Source: Herbinix sp.
GTDB lineage: Bacteria > Bacillota > Clostridia > Lachnospirales > Lachnospiraceae
Direction of reading: 5' to 3'
DNA length: 64,000 nt
Assembly: GCA_029238935.1 (NCBI GenBank)
Contig: JAQZBN010000015.1
Location: 1 to 64,000 of the forward strand
Shown here: positions 30,428 through 40,723 of the stretch, one piece after another
Position numbering within the stretch: the stretch's first letter is position 1
How the letters are laid out: each line of letters starts with the position of its first letter
The notes under the pieces: generated by a model
What the model was told of the DNA's origin: nothing
What the model saw: only the letters and a program-made list of their open reading frames with translations
The model's database searches: none
Translations under genes and position numbers: made by a program

Positions 30428-31717
30428 TTACAGCATAATCAGTCCTTGTTCGTATAATTTTTGAACGGACATCATGATACCAAATTTTGCATGATACCAG
30501 GTTAAACCTCCCTGAAAGAATACAGTATAAGGGGGTTTAATCGGTGCGTCAGCGGAAAGCTCAATGGATGAACCCTGTACAAAAGCACCGGCAGCCATAA
30601 TTACGTCGCATTGATAACCAGGCATTGCCCATGGTTCCGGAGATACATAACTATCCACAGGGGCAGCTGCTTGAATACCCTTGCAGAAAGCAATGACTGC
30701 TTCTGCTGAATTTAATGTTACTGCCTGTATGATATCAAAACGATCCTCGGTACCGTTCGGATGTACTTTATACCCTAGTTTTTCATAGACATTTGCTGCA
30801 AAGATGGCTCCTTTTAATGCACCGGATACAACCTGAGGTGCCAAGAATAATCCTTGAAATAATAAAGCATTCAATCCAAGAGTAGCACCAACTTCCTTTC
30901 CGAGACCGGGAGCAGTTAATCGATATGCTGCATTCTCAATGTATTCTGTCTTGCCCACAATATAACCACCGATGGGAGCAAGTCCACCACCGGGATTTTT
31001 TATCAATGATCCAACACACATATCTGCCCCTACTTCAGTTGGCTCATGAAGATCTACAAATTCACCGTAACAATTATCCACCATACAAATGATATCTGGT
31101 TTCAGCTCTTTTAAAAAGGCAATCAATTCACCTATTTTCTCTACGGATAGGGTTGGTCTGTCTGCGTATCCTTTTGAACGTTGAATGGTAGCTAATTTCG
31201 TTTTTTCATGCACAGCTTTTCTGATTTGCTCCCAGTCAAAGTTTCCGTCCGGCAGGAGATCCACCTGGCGATAGGTGATACCAAATTCAGCGAGGGATCC
31301 CTTCGTCTTAGTAATTCCGATGACACCCTCCAGCGTATCATAGGGTTTACCAACTGGTGATAAAATCTCATCTCCAGGCCTTAAATTACCGGATAGAGCT
31401 ACCGTAAGTGCATGGGTACCACTGATTAACTGGGGTCGAACCAATGCGTCCTCTGCATGAAAAACATCGGCGTATACTTTCTCTAAGGTATCTCTTCCAA
31501 TATCATTATATCCATAGCCGGTAGTAGCTGCAAAATGTACGTCACTAAGACGATTATCCTGCATGGCTTTTAACACCTTCATTTGATTTATTTCTGCATT
31601 ATAATCAATTTGAGCAAAACGTTCTCTTAATGTTTCTTCTGTGGACTGACAAAATGCTATCACCTTCGGATCAATCCCTAAAGACTCATATGTTTTGTTT
31701 ATTTCATTTGTATTCAT
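30428..31717 (-). CDS. Methionine gamma-lyase family / YnbB-type (aluminium resistance) PLP protein
   Basis: Fold type I PLP protein with TGYGYNDIGRDTLE, DNCYGEFV, SLIKNPGGGLAPIGGYIVG; next to miaA as in many clostridia. Confidence 0.92.
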   Translation of the reverse strand: MNTNEINKTYESLGIDPKVIAFCQSTEETLRERFAQIDYNAEINQMKVLKAMQDNRLSDVHFAATTGYGYNDIGRDTLEKVYADVFHAEDALVRPQLISGTHALTVALSGNLRPGDEILSPVGKPYDTLEGVIGITKTKGSLAEFGITYRQVDLLPDGNFDWEQIRKAVHEKTKLATIQRSKGYADRPTLSVEKIGELIAFLKELKPDIICMVDNCYGEFVDLHEPTEVGADMCVGSLIKNPGGGLAPIGGYIVGKTEYIENAAYRLTAPGLGKEVGATLGLNALLFQGLFLAPQVVSGALKGAIFAANVYEKLGYKVHPNGTEDRFDIIQAVTLNSAEAVIAFCKGIQAAAPVDSYVSPEPWAMPGYQCDVIMAAGAFVQGSSIELSADAPIKPPYTVFFQGGLTWYHAKFGIMMSVQKLYEQGLIML

Positions 31718-32083
31718 AAAATCATGCCTCCTTTAATTCCAACTGCTTTTATACCCTTAGAGAGCATAATTTTATCAGGGAATGTAGTATTGTTAAGTAC
31801 GATCAGTGAATCTTACGTTTACTTTCTTAGTAAATTTTCGATGGTTATACATTGTTCTACTGATGTAGACTGTAAAATTTTTATTATTTATTAGGTACAT
31901 TAGCCAAAGTTTTTTCTTTATAAAAGTTTTAGCTCTCGTATTCGTAATTAAGATTATATTGGAATTATTCAATATTGAAGTTATTTCAATATTGTAGTTA
32001 TTTTTATATTGTAATTATTTTTATTGTAATTATCTTAATATTGTAATTATTTTATCTTGTAGTTAATATTATTTTGCATTTAT

Positions 32084-32170
32084 CTTTGTACTTGATTTTA
32101 CTTTGTAATTAATTTACTTTGTAATTAATTTACTTTGTAATTGATTTACTTTGTAATTGATTTTACTTTA
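32084..32170. repeat. AT-rich tandem repeat, 16-bp period
   Basis: CTTTGTAATT starts at 32101, 32117, 32133 and 32149 (period 16), with degenerate copies on both sides. Confidence 0.85.
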
Positions 32171-32294
32171 TTTTAATAAGCACCACAAGAGCACCAAACG
32201 ATCTATTTAAAACCATTACTGTAAAATTACTATCCAATGTATAGTAAAAATCATTTCATTACATTAGTTTACATAATATTTTTACGTATTCTAT

Positions 32295-33242
32295 TTATAA
32301 AATTATTTTTTTCTCTTTTAGAATATGAATCATGGCATCCGGTATTTCTGCATCAGATGGATACTGATCCTTATCTAGCCAAAGTACATCCTTTTCTCGT
32401 TTAAACCAGGTAATTTGTCGTTTGGCAAAATGCCTGGTTTCTTTCTTTATGATATCGATCGCTTCCTCTAGGGTACACTCCCCATCCAAATGGCTGAGCA
32501 GTTCCTTATATCCTAATCCTTGCATGGAAACAAGATCTTTTGTATAACCCATGGCTGCCAGTGTCTTTACTTCCTCAAGCAAGCCTTTTTCCATCATAAG
32601 ATCTACTCTATGATTAATGGTATGATAAAGTTTAGCTCGATCTTTTGTTAAAACAAAATAACAGAATTGATAGGGAGAGGTCTTAGTTCTTTGCTCTGCA
32701 TTATGGGTTGAGATTTGACCACCGGTCTGGTGAAGGTATTCTAAGGCACGGATGACTCTTTTTATATTATTAGGGTGAATCGCAGCTGCACTCTCCGGGT
32801 CCGACTTTTCCAGAAGATTATGCAAATACTCATTTCCGTGTTCTTTCGCTAATATTTCTAGTTCACTACGGTAGCTGGTATCAGTTTCATTTTCTGTAAA
32901 ATCAATATCGTATAATACCGCTTGAATATAAAAACCTGTCCCCCCTACGATAATCGGAATCTTTCCTTTTCCATATATTTGTTCCATAGCACGCTTGGCA
33001 TATTCTTGAAATTTAACGACATTAAATTCATCTTCCGGCTTTAATATGTCAATGAGATAATGTGGAACACCGGACATCTCCTGCGGTGTAATTTTTGCTG
33101 TTCCGATATCCATAAATTGATATACCTGCATGGAATCAGCTGAAATAATTTCTCCATGAATCATCTTAGCTAATTGGATCGAGAGTGCTGTTTTTCCGAC
33201 AGAAGTAGGTCCGGTTAAAATTATTAATGGCTTTTTATCCAA
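32295..33242 (-). CDS. miaA: tRNA dimethylallyltransferase
   Basis: ILTGPTSVGKTALSIQLAK, ISADSMQVYQFMDIGTAK, VGGTGFYIQAVL. Confidence 0.96.
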   Translation of the reverse strand: MDKKPLIILTGPTSVGKTALSIQLAKMIHGEIISADSMQVYQFMDIGTAKITPQEMSGVPHYLIDILKPEDEFNVVKFQEYAKRAMEQIYGKGKIPIIVGGTGFYIQAVLYDIDFTENETDTSYRSELEILAKEHGNEYLHNLLEKSDPESAAAIHPNNIKRVIRALEYLHQTGGQISTHNAEQRTKTSPYQFCYFVLTKDRAKLYHTINHRVDLMMEKGLLEEVKTLAAMGYTKDLVSMQGLGYKELLSHLDGECTLEEAIDIIKKETRHFAKRQITWFKREKDVLWLDKDQYPSDAEIPDAMIHILKEKKIIL

Positions 33243-33256
33243 CTAAGTACCTTCTT

Positions 33257-35347
33257 TCATATAATACGTTTAAATTTTTTCTCTAATTCATATTGACTCA
33301 TAGAGACAATGACAGGTCTTCCATGGGGACAATGATAAGGATTTTCTAGGGTTAAAAGTTCTTTTATTAATGCATTTGCTTCATCATAGGATAAGACATG
33401 ATTGGCCTTAACTGCTGCTTTACACGAAAGGGAAGCAGCCCGTTCCAGAACTGCATTCGGTGTAGCGCTGCTAATTTCATCGGTTAAATCATCAATGAAT
33501 TCTAAAAGAAGTTCCTTCTCAGAAATGTCAAATACATCTGCCGGAACAGCTCGAACGGAAAACTCATTGCCTCCAAAAGGTTCGATTTCATAGCCAAGAC
33601 TCGATAAGGTATCTTCATATTTTCGGAGTGCTTCCTGTTCTCGTATACTTAAGGTAAGCACGATTGGCGGTAATAGCATCTGAGACTGAAAACTCTTAGT
33701 CTGAACTGTTTTCATTAATCTTTCAAATAATACTTTTTCATGAGCAGCATGTTGATCGATGATAAACAGTTCCTTTCTATATTCAACTAGCCAATAGGTT
33801 GCAAATACTTGCCCAATGATACGATGTTCTTCTATCGCTTTCTGAGATAAGAACGGTGCACTGCTGCTATTCTCCTCATCGGAAAACAGAGACAATTGCT
33901 TTACCGACGATGAAGATGCATTAGGATCTGTTAAAATTGTTTCAGTTTCAGATGAATGCTTCATTGGCGATGAATGAGTATCCGTGTTTTTCTCCATATA
34001 TTGACTATTCTGCAAAATAGCTGTTGATCTTGGTGGCACAATAGGATTTACAACCTTATCTACATGGATGGATTGGTCTGTTGAAGTGTTACTTTTAGAA
34101 TCTTTGGCTGAAGTATTTAAACTAGCCTTTTCGGGATAAGTACTTTGCTCCATGAATTGGTTTTGATTATATGAGGAAAACTCTCTTGGTATTGCTTGCT
34201 CGTAGACTCTTTTTATTTCCGGTAAGGGATTCTTTCCATTGGAAGAATAATGGGGTAAAGGTATGTTTTTCCTACGGTTTTCCTCAAAAGGCTCCGGTAG
34301 CTGTTCCAGGGTCTGTTTTTCCTCTTTTTGTTTTATTAGTGTAATATCGGGGATTAATTCTTTCCCGGCAAGAGCATTCTTTAAGGTCTCTATCAAAGCT
34401 TGGTAAACCTCATCACTGTTTTTTAAACGAATCTCCAGCTTTTGCGGATGTACATTCACATCAATTTGCATTGGATCAATGGAAAGATAAAGGGAAGTAA
34501 AGGGATACTTATGCTGCATTACATATGGTTTATAAGCATCTTCAATTGCTCTTGTGATAACAGGACTTTTAATATAACGTCCATTAATAAAATAATTCTC
34601 AAAATTACGGTTCCCTCTATTGATTACTGGTTTTCCTATAAATCCTTCGATCGTTAGTTCTGAGGATTGATAAGATATAGGCAGTAAATTCTTTATTATG
34701 TCCCTTCCATAAATATGGTAAAGGATATCTTTACTACTATTATTGCCGGAAGATTGCATCTTAACTTGATTATTCATAATAAATTTGAAGGAAACCGCCG
34801 GATGGGAAACAATCAGCCGTTCCATCAAATCACAGATATATCCGGCTTCGGTGACTGGTGATTTTAGAAACTTTCTTCGGGCCGGAGTATTATAAAATAA
34901 ATTCCGGACCAGAATGGTAGTTCCACCGGGACAACCAATTTCCTCCATCGATTTCTCAACACCGCCTTCCATGATATATCGGTAACCATGGAGGGAGGAG
35001 GAAGTTTTTGTGATCAGTTCTACCTGTGCCACTGCTGCAATACTAGATAATGCTTCTCCTCGAAAACCAAGACTGGTTACCGTAAGAAGATCCTCCGCTG
35101 ACTTAATCTTACTGGTGGCATGACGAAGAAAGGCAAGTGGGATATCTTCCTTACTAATCCCTGCTCCATTATCCGTAATGCGGATGAAGCTTAGGCCCCC
35201 TTCCTTGATTTCAACAGTTATTGCATTCGCTCCGGCATCCATGGAATTTTCTATCAGTTCCTTAACGACAGCACTGGGACGTTCAACTACTTCTCCGGCA
35301 GCTATTTGATTAATTGTAGACTCATCTAATAAATGAATGAAGGACAT
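33257..35347 (-). CDS. mutL: DNA mismatch repair protein MutL
   Basis: ERPSAVVKELIENSMDAGA, TDNGAGI, RHATSKI, FRGEAL; C-terminal QHAAHEKVLFERLM. Confidence 0.97.
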   Translation of the reverse strand: MSFIHLLDESTINQIAAGEVVERPSAVVKELIENSMDAGANAITVEIKEGGLSFIRITDNGAGISKEDIPLAFLRHATSKIKSAEDLLTVTSLGFRGEALSSIAAVAQVELITKTSSSLHGYRYIMEGGVEKSMEEIGCPGGTTILVRNLFYNTPARRKFLKSPVTEAGYICDLMERLIVSHPAVSFKFIMNNQVKMQSSGNNSSKDILYHIYGRDIIKNLLPISYQSSELTIEGFIGKPVINRGNRNFENYFINGRYIKSPVITRAIEDAYKPYVMQHKYPFTSLYLSIDPMQIDVNVHPQKLEIRLKNSDEVYQALIETLKNALAGKELIPDITLIKQKEEKQTLEQLPEPFEENRRKNIPLPHYSSNGKNPLPEIKRVYEQAIPREFSSYNQNQFMEQSTYPEKASLNTSAKDSKSNTSTDQSIHVDKVVNPIVPPRSTAILQNSQYMEKNTDTHSSPMKHSSETETILTDPNASSSSVKQLSLFSDEENSSSAPFLSQKAIEEHRIIGQVFATYWLVEYRKELFIIDQHAAHEKVLFERLMKTVQTKSFQSQMLLPPIVLTLSIREQEALRKYEDTLSSLGYEIEPFGGNEFSVRAVPADVFDISEKELLLEFIDDLTDEISSATPNAVLERAASLSCKAAVKANHVLSYDEANALIKELLTLENPYHCPHGRPVIVSMSQYELEKKFKRII

Positions 35348-35357
35348 GATCTACCTC

Positions 35358-38063
35358 TTATATTCTATCTTTTAGTTTCTCTTGCAACTGATACATTTTA
35401 TTAAGTACTTCAATTGGAGTTAGCCGCATCAGATCCATATCCCTAATCTCCATCAGAATATCTTCCTGATTGGTAAATTGAAAGATAGAAAGTTGATCCG
35501 GATGTTTCGCTTTTTTCTCTTTCTTTAACTTCTTAGAAGAAGTTTCCACCATTTCCTCCTGGAATAATTCTTCCTGAACATACATATCTTCTTCACAAGC
35601 AGATGGAGCAGGACTTAAATTCTTCGCCTTTAATGCTAGGTCATTGCCGGTTAGCTCTACTACTATTTCCGAAGCCCGCCGAAGCACCGTTGCAGGTACA
35701 CCAGCTAATTTAGCAACTTGAATTCCGTAACTTTTATCAGCACCGCCCTTAACAATCTTACGAAGAAACACAATGTCCTCTCCCTGTTCTTTGACAGCGA
35801 TACAATAATTATTTACTCCTTCAAGTCGGCCTTCCAGTTCGGTAAGCTCATGATAATGAGTAGCAAATAAGGTTTTCGCTCCTAAGATATTAGGGTTACT
35901 GATGTGCTCTACCACAGCCCATGCGATACTTAAACCGTCAAAGGTACTGGTGCCACGGCCAATCTCATCAAGAATCAGAAGAGAGTTTTTCGTAGCATTC
36001 CGTAATATATTCGCAACCTCGGTCATCTCCACCATAAAGGTACTTTGTCCTGAGGCTAAATCATCGGAAGCACCTACTCTAGTAAAAATTCTGTCAACGA
36101 TACCGATTTGTGCACTATCGGCTGGAACAAAGCTTCCAATCTGAGCCATTAATACGATCAGAGCAGTCTGTCGCATGTAGGTTGATTTACCTGCCATGTT
36201 GGGTCCGGTAATAATAGATACTCTGTTGTGTTTATTATCCAGTAGGGTATCATTGGCTACAAACATATCATGGGAAATCATGCGTTCTACAACTGGATGC
36301 CTACCATTCTTGATATGGACAGATCCACCAGTATTCATGACAGGTTCCACATAATTATTATGTTCTGCAGTCAAAGCTAAGGAAGCAAAGACGTCGATCT
36401 TTGCAATCGCTTTTGCACTAGTTTGAATTCGTTTCACTTCATCTGCTATTTGATCTCTGATTTCACTGAATAAATTATATTCTAGAGTAAATAATTTATC
36501 TTCTGCACCTAAGATGATATCTTCTAATTCCTTTAGTTCCGGTGTAGTGTAACGTTCAGCATTAGCCAGTGTCTGTTTACGTATCCAATTATTTGGAACA
36601 AGGTTTTGATAGGAATTGGTAACTTCAAGATAATAACCGAAGACGCGGTTGAATTTAATCTTTAAATTCTTGATACCGGTTGCTTCTCTCTCCTTTGTCT
36701 CCAAATCCATGAGCCAAGTCTTTCCTTCCGTCTTAGCACTGCGAAGCCGATCAACCTCATCGTGATAACCCTCTTTAATGATTCCTCCTTCTTTGACACC
36801 AAGAGGAGGTTCTTCGATCATGGAATTATTAATCAATAAACAGATATCCTCCAGGGTATCAAGCTCCTCATAGATATCTTTTAATAAACCATGATCAAAT
36901 CCTTGGAGTAAGAATTTGATATGGGGAAGCATGGAAAGAGAGGTTTGAAAAGCGATCAAATCCCTTGGTCCGGCACTTTTATAACTGATTTTTCCCATGA
37001 GTCGTTCTAAATCATAGATTGGATTTAAATACTCCCTGATTTCTTCCCGTATGATCATATTTTCTTTTAGTTCACGAACAGCTTCATGACGAGCTTTGAT
37101 CATATCGTAATCAATCAAAGGTTGTTCCATGAAGCTTCGAAGTAATCGTGCTCCCATGGCTGTTTTGGTTTTATCCAACACCCAGAGAAGGGAACCTCTT
37201 TTTTGCTTTTCTCGCATGGTTTCAATTAATTCTAGATTCCTTACGGTAGAGCTATCTAAAAGCATAAATTTATCATAAGTATAAGGAGTTATTCTAGTGA
37301 TATGGGTTAATGAAATCTTTTGTGTTTCATTTAAAAATTGCATGATACATCCGGCAGCAATTACCCCAATGGTATAATCTTTCAAACCAAGTCCATCCAG
37401 AGTTGATACACTAAAGTGTTCTCTTAAAGCTCTTAGACAGAGTGCATCGTCAAAATACCATGGCTCCAAAGGGGATACCGCAATTTGGCTGATGTTCTTT
37501 AAGGTTTGAATATCAAATCCACTGACTAAGAAAGATGCATTGCATATAATCTCGGAGGGAGACCATTTATAGATCTCATCCATTAATTTACGATCGTTAT
37601 CAACCTCAGTAACATAGTAATCTCCGGTTGTAACATCTACAATAGAAATACCGTATACATTAGTTGTATGTACAACAGCCATCAGATAATTGTTCTTCGT
37701 CTCATCCAATACCTGTGTATTTAAATTCGTACCAGGTGTAACAATACGAACGACTTCTCTTCTTACAATTCCTTTTGCGGCCTTTGGATCTTCCACCTGT
37801 TCACAGATTGCTACTCGATAACCGCGGCTGACCAATTTACTTAAATAGCTCTCCACTGCATGGTAAGGGACACCGCACATCGGTGCTCGTTCTTCCTGTC
37901 CAATGCTTTTACCCGTTAGTGCTATCTCCAATTCTTTTGAACAAGTATGAGCATCTTCAAAGAACATCTCATAAAAATCACCTAATCGATAAAATAATAT
38001 GCAGTCCTTGTACTGCTCCTTAATCTGCATATATTGCTGCATCAGGGGGGTTAATTGTGTCAT
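35358..38063 (-). CDS. mutS: DNA mismatch repair protein MutS
   Basis: FYEMFFEDA mismatch motif, ITGPNMAGKSTYMRQTALI, LDEIGRGTSTFDGLS. Confidence 0.98.
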   Translation of the reverse strand: MTQLTPLMQQYMQIKEQYKDCILFYRLGDFYEMFFEDAHTCSKELEIALTGKSIGQEERAPMCGVPYHAVESYLSKLVSRGYRVAICEQVEDPKAAKGIVRREVVRIVTPGTNLNTQVLDETKNNYLMAVVHTTNVYGISIVDVTTGDYYVTEVDNDRKLMDEIYKWSPSEIICNASFLVSGFDIQTLKNISQIAVSPLEPWYFDDALCLRALREHFSVSTLDGLGLKDYTIGVIAAGCIMQFLNETQKISLTHITRITPYTYDKFMLLDSSTVRNLELIETMREKQKRGSLLWVLDKTKTAMGARLLRSFMEQPLIDYDMIKARHEAVRELKENMIIREEIREYLNPIYDLERLMGKISYKSAGPRDLIAFQTSLSMLPHIKFLLQGFDHGLLKDIYEELDTLEDICLLINNSMIEEPPLGVKEGGIIKEGYHDEVDRLRSAKTEGKTWLMDLETKEREATGIKNLKIKFNRVFGYYLEVTNSYQNLVPNNWIRKQTLANAERYTTPELKELEDIILGAEDKLFTLEYNLFSEIRDQIADEVKRIQTSAKAIAKIDVFASLALTAEHNNYVEPVMNTGGSVHIKNGRHPVVERMISHDMFVANDTLLDNKHNRVSIITGPNMAGKSTYMRQTALIVLMAQIGSFVPADSAQIGIVDRIFTRVGASDDLASGQSTFMVEMTEVANILRNATKNSLLILDEIGRGTSTFDGLSIAWAVVEHISNPNILGAKTLFATHYHELTELEGRLEGVNNYCIAVKEQGEDIVFLRKIVKGGADKSYGIQVAKLAGVPATVLRRASEIVVELTGNDLALKAKNLSPAPSACEEDMYVQEELFQEEMVETSSKKLKKEKKAKHPDQLSIFQFTNQEDILMEIRDMDLMRLTPIEVLNKMYQLQEKLKDRI

Positions 38064-38128
38064 GATTTTTATCCTTTCAGTGTTTTAATTACAGGATCAA
38101 CCACAATTCGTGGTAAATCGCGAAAAAG

Positions 38129-38174
38129 AAACCATTACAATTATAACATAACGTCTTCTAATTGCAATGGTTTG
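38129..38174 (-). terminator. Intrinsic terminator downstream of rnhA
   Basis: ACCATTGCAATTA / TAATTGTAATGGT hairpin followed by TTCTTTTTC on the minus strand. Confidence 0.7.
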
Positions 38175-38198
38175 TAAATCATACGTTTGTTTCGAGTC

Positions 38199-38687
38199 TT
38201 ATTCTAAAACAAAATCATCGGATAAATCCTTACCATCCGCTGCAGTGGTAGCCAGTATGTCGCAGCGTTCATTCATCGGATGTCCCGCATGTCCTTTCAC
38301 CCAACAGTAGGTTACTTTATGAGGTTCCATGGCTTTTAGCAATCGCTTCCACAGATCTATATTCTTCACCGGTTCATTCTTACCTCGTTTCCAGCCTTTC
38401 TTAATCCAGCTATCCAACCAATGTTCATTGAAAGCTTTCACCAGATATTGTGAATCAGAATAAAGTGAGACCTCACAGGGTTTTGTCAAAGCTTCTAAAC
38501 CAATGATAGCAGCCATAAGTTCCATTCGGTTATTGGTTGTCTTCTTAAAACCACCACTATATTCTCTGCTATGCTCTACCCCTTTTGAATCTATAAATAC
38601 GATGATGGTACCATATCCGCCCGGTCCTTCTGGGTTTCCCCGTGCAGAACCGTCGGTGTAGATGTTAACATTCATTTTAACCTCCAT
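38199..38687 (-). CDS. rnhA: Ribonuclease HI
   Basis: IYTDGSARGNPEGPGGYG, NNRMELMAAI, LYSDSQYLV, WVKGHAGHPMNERCD. Confidence 0.96.
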   Translation of the reverse strand: MEVKMNVNIYTDGSARGNPEGPGGYGTIIVFIDSKGVEHSREYSGGFKKTTNNRMELMAAIIGLEALTKPCEVSLYSDSQYLVKAFNEHWLDSWIKKGWKRGKNEPVKNIDLWKRLLKAMEPHKVTYCWVKGHAGHPMNERCDILATTAADGKDLSDDFVLE

Positions 38688-38718
38688 TTAAAGTAAGCCT
38701 TATTCTATTCCATAGTTA

Positions 38719-40392
38719 TTAAGTAATATTGATCCATTCCCCAGTGGTCTGAAATTGTTCTGCCGCTTGTTCCGCTGATTGAATAATTTCATCGGAATAG
38801 CCCAGTAACCGGAGCAATTTGATTGCATTTTTTGATACTGCCCGTCCCGGATACAATTTATAGTCAAATATAATACGATCCTCTTTAATCTGCTCTTGAA
38901 AATGATAATTAGAATAATATTTTTCCAAAATATGAGTTAATTCAATATCATGAGTGGCTGCAAATATTAATGTGTTATTTTGGGCCAGGGAAGCTAATAT
39001 ACGGGAGGAAGCAGCTATTCTTTCTAGTGTGTTTGTTCCTCTAAGGACCTCGTCCACAAAACAAAGAGTTGGTATTTCTGGATTGACCCTGTCAAGGATC
39101 CGCTTTAATGATTTTATCTCAACGATATAATAGCTTTCTTTCTGAAAGATACTATCCCTTAGGGCCATGGAGGAATAGATCTGAAAAAAGCTTGCTTTAT
39201 AGCTAGTAGCAATGGCAGTGTAAATAGATTGTGATAGGATTGCATTGATTGCAAGAGTTTTTATAAAGGTTGATTTTCCGGAGGCATTAGAACCAGTAAT
39301 TAATACACTGCGGTTTTCTTTGATTGAATTTGTAACAGGAGATTCAATCAGTGGATGATAGAGATCGGTAACTTCAATCCTTGGCTTTGTATCCTTTACT
39401 AACTCCGGTTCACAAGTGTAATCCATCATCTCTCGAAAAGAAGCTGCGGCAATCATACTATCTAAAAAGCCAACTTTTTCAAACATCTGATTTAAGGTAT
39501 CTCTATTCTTTTTCAAAAACTGAAGCATGGAATTAAACTTCATAATATCAACGTGAAATAACATACGGAAATAGTCTATAAAGATATCGGTGATATTTCC
39601 GGTAACGCTTTTTGAAGTCAGCATCCCGGCACCTCTCTGAAAACTTTTAAATACATCCGCTTCTTGTTTAATAGACGCAAAATATTCCTTAAGTTCCGGG
39701 ATATCTAATTTACTAATTCCTTTCACACCTTCTAATAAACGCAGAATTAACGAGAAAACAGATAAATACAACTCTATCTCTGCTTTTCTTTTGTAATACC
39801 TTAGAATATTATTTGTAATAAATGCTAAAGTTAAAAAGCCACCCAGGGGAGGATTTACAAACACAAAGATCAGGGAAGCAATTAACCCGAAAGCCATGAT
39901 ATAATGGGGAATATTACTTTTTTGCTCTAGGTCATTTAAGCGGTTAATGTATTCGTATACGGATATCGTTCGTAATTTACCAATTTTAGCTAGTGCTACC
40001 TGTAACTCAATCCGTTTACTCTCCTGTGACTGAAATAATTTAATAATACGATCTCTTTCTTTTAATTCCTCTACGGAATAACTAGGCTTTCGGAGCATTG
40101 CATATAGGTATTCTTCTCCCATGGAACTTTTCGTATTATTGATTAACATAAAAATTTGATCCATGTCAACATCATTCCATGTAATATCATCAACATCAAG
40201 GCGATCATCCATGTGCTCATTATAATAAGCCTGTAGAGACTGAAACTTCTCACTGGTATATTCCTCAGAGGGCACATCACCCCACTCGTTTTTGAATTGG
40301 ATCTTTAACTTTTGGATATTATTTTTTTCGTTATAATAACTCCAAATAATAAGAAATAATAATCCGATAAGTATTGAAATAAATATCTCCAT
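38719..40392 (-). CDS. MutS-family ATPase with predicted transmembrane helices
   Basis: MutS ATPase core (LITGSNASGKSTFIKTLAINAIL, CFVDEVLRGTNTLERIA); hydrophobic N-terminus (IFISILIGLLFLIIWSYY) and internal hydrophobic hairpin (YIMAFGLIASLIFVFVNPPLGGFLTLAFITN). Confidence 0.85.
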   Translation of the reverse strand: MEIFISILIGLLFLIIWSYYNEKNNIQKLKIQFKNEWGDVPSEEYTSEKFQSLQAYYNEHMDDRLDVDDITWNDVDMDQIFMLINNTKSSMGEEYLYAMLRKPSYSVEELKERDRIIKLFQSQESKRIELQVALAKIGKLRTISVYEYINRLNDLEQKSNIPHYIMAFGLIASLIFVFVNPPLGGFLTLAFITNNILRYYKRKAEIELYLSVFSLILRLLEGVKGISKLDIPELKEYFASIKQEADVFKSFQRGAGMLTSKSVTGNITDIFIDYFRMLFHVDIMKFNSMLQFLKKNRDTLNQMFEKVGFLDSMIAAASFREMMDYTCEPELVKDTKPRIEVTDLYHPLIESPVTNSIKENRSVLITGSNASGKSTFIKTLAINAILSQSIYTAIATSYKASFFQIYSSMALRDSIFQKESYYIVEIKSLKRILDRVNPEIPTLCFVDEVLRGTNTLERIAASSRILASLAQNNTLIFAATHDIELTHILEKYYSNYHFQEQIKEDRIIFDYKLYPGRAVSKNAIKLLRLLGYSDEIIQSAEQAAEQFQTTGEWINIT

Positions 40393-40675
40393 AGTTCTCC
40401 GTTCTGTCTATAGCTTTGACTTAATGTAGTATATTTCCAGTTGTTTTCCTGAATATGACTATTATAAATATCTGGATACCTTCTGTCAATCCTTATGAAA
40501 TTATTATCGTTATCCATAAAGGCGATTATGTTATCCTACATCTGTTTTTATAAAGCTTTTATTTTTGCTTTCAACGTATGATTGAATCATTATGTTCATG
40601 TGTATTATTGTTTAATCATAAATCGGTAGTATTTCAGATGAGAAATTATATGGAATACTTCACTACTACGAAGGA

Positions 40676-40705
40676 GAAACAAAAAAGGATGCCGAAGCAT
40701 CCTCT
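40676..40705 (-). terminator. Intrinsic terminator downstream of NlpC/P60 gene
   Basis: AGGATGC-TTCG-GCATCCT then TTTTTTG on the minus strand. Confidence 0.9.
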
Positions 40706-40723
40706 TTAATCTAATATTTCATA

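Noticed and set aside
32040-32170. CRISPR-like repeat array
   Set aside because: Repeats are 16 bp, contiguous and without unique spacers, so this is a tandem repeat.
38100-38115. ACCACaattcGTGGT palindrome upstream of mutS as an SOS box
   Set aside because: Does not match the LexA GAAC-n4-GTTC pattern.
40305-40517. 70-aa minus ORF overlapping the start of the MutS-like gene
   Set aside because: Low-complexity sequence out of frame with a well-supported gene; no SD evident.
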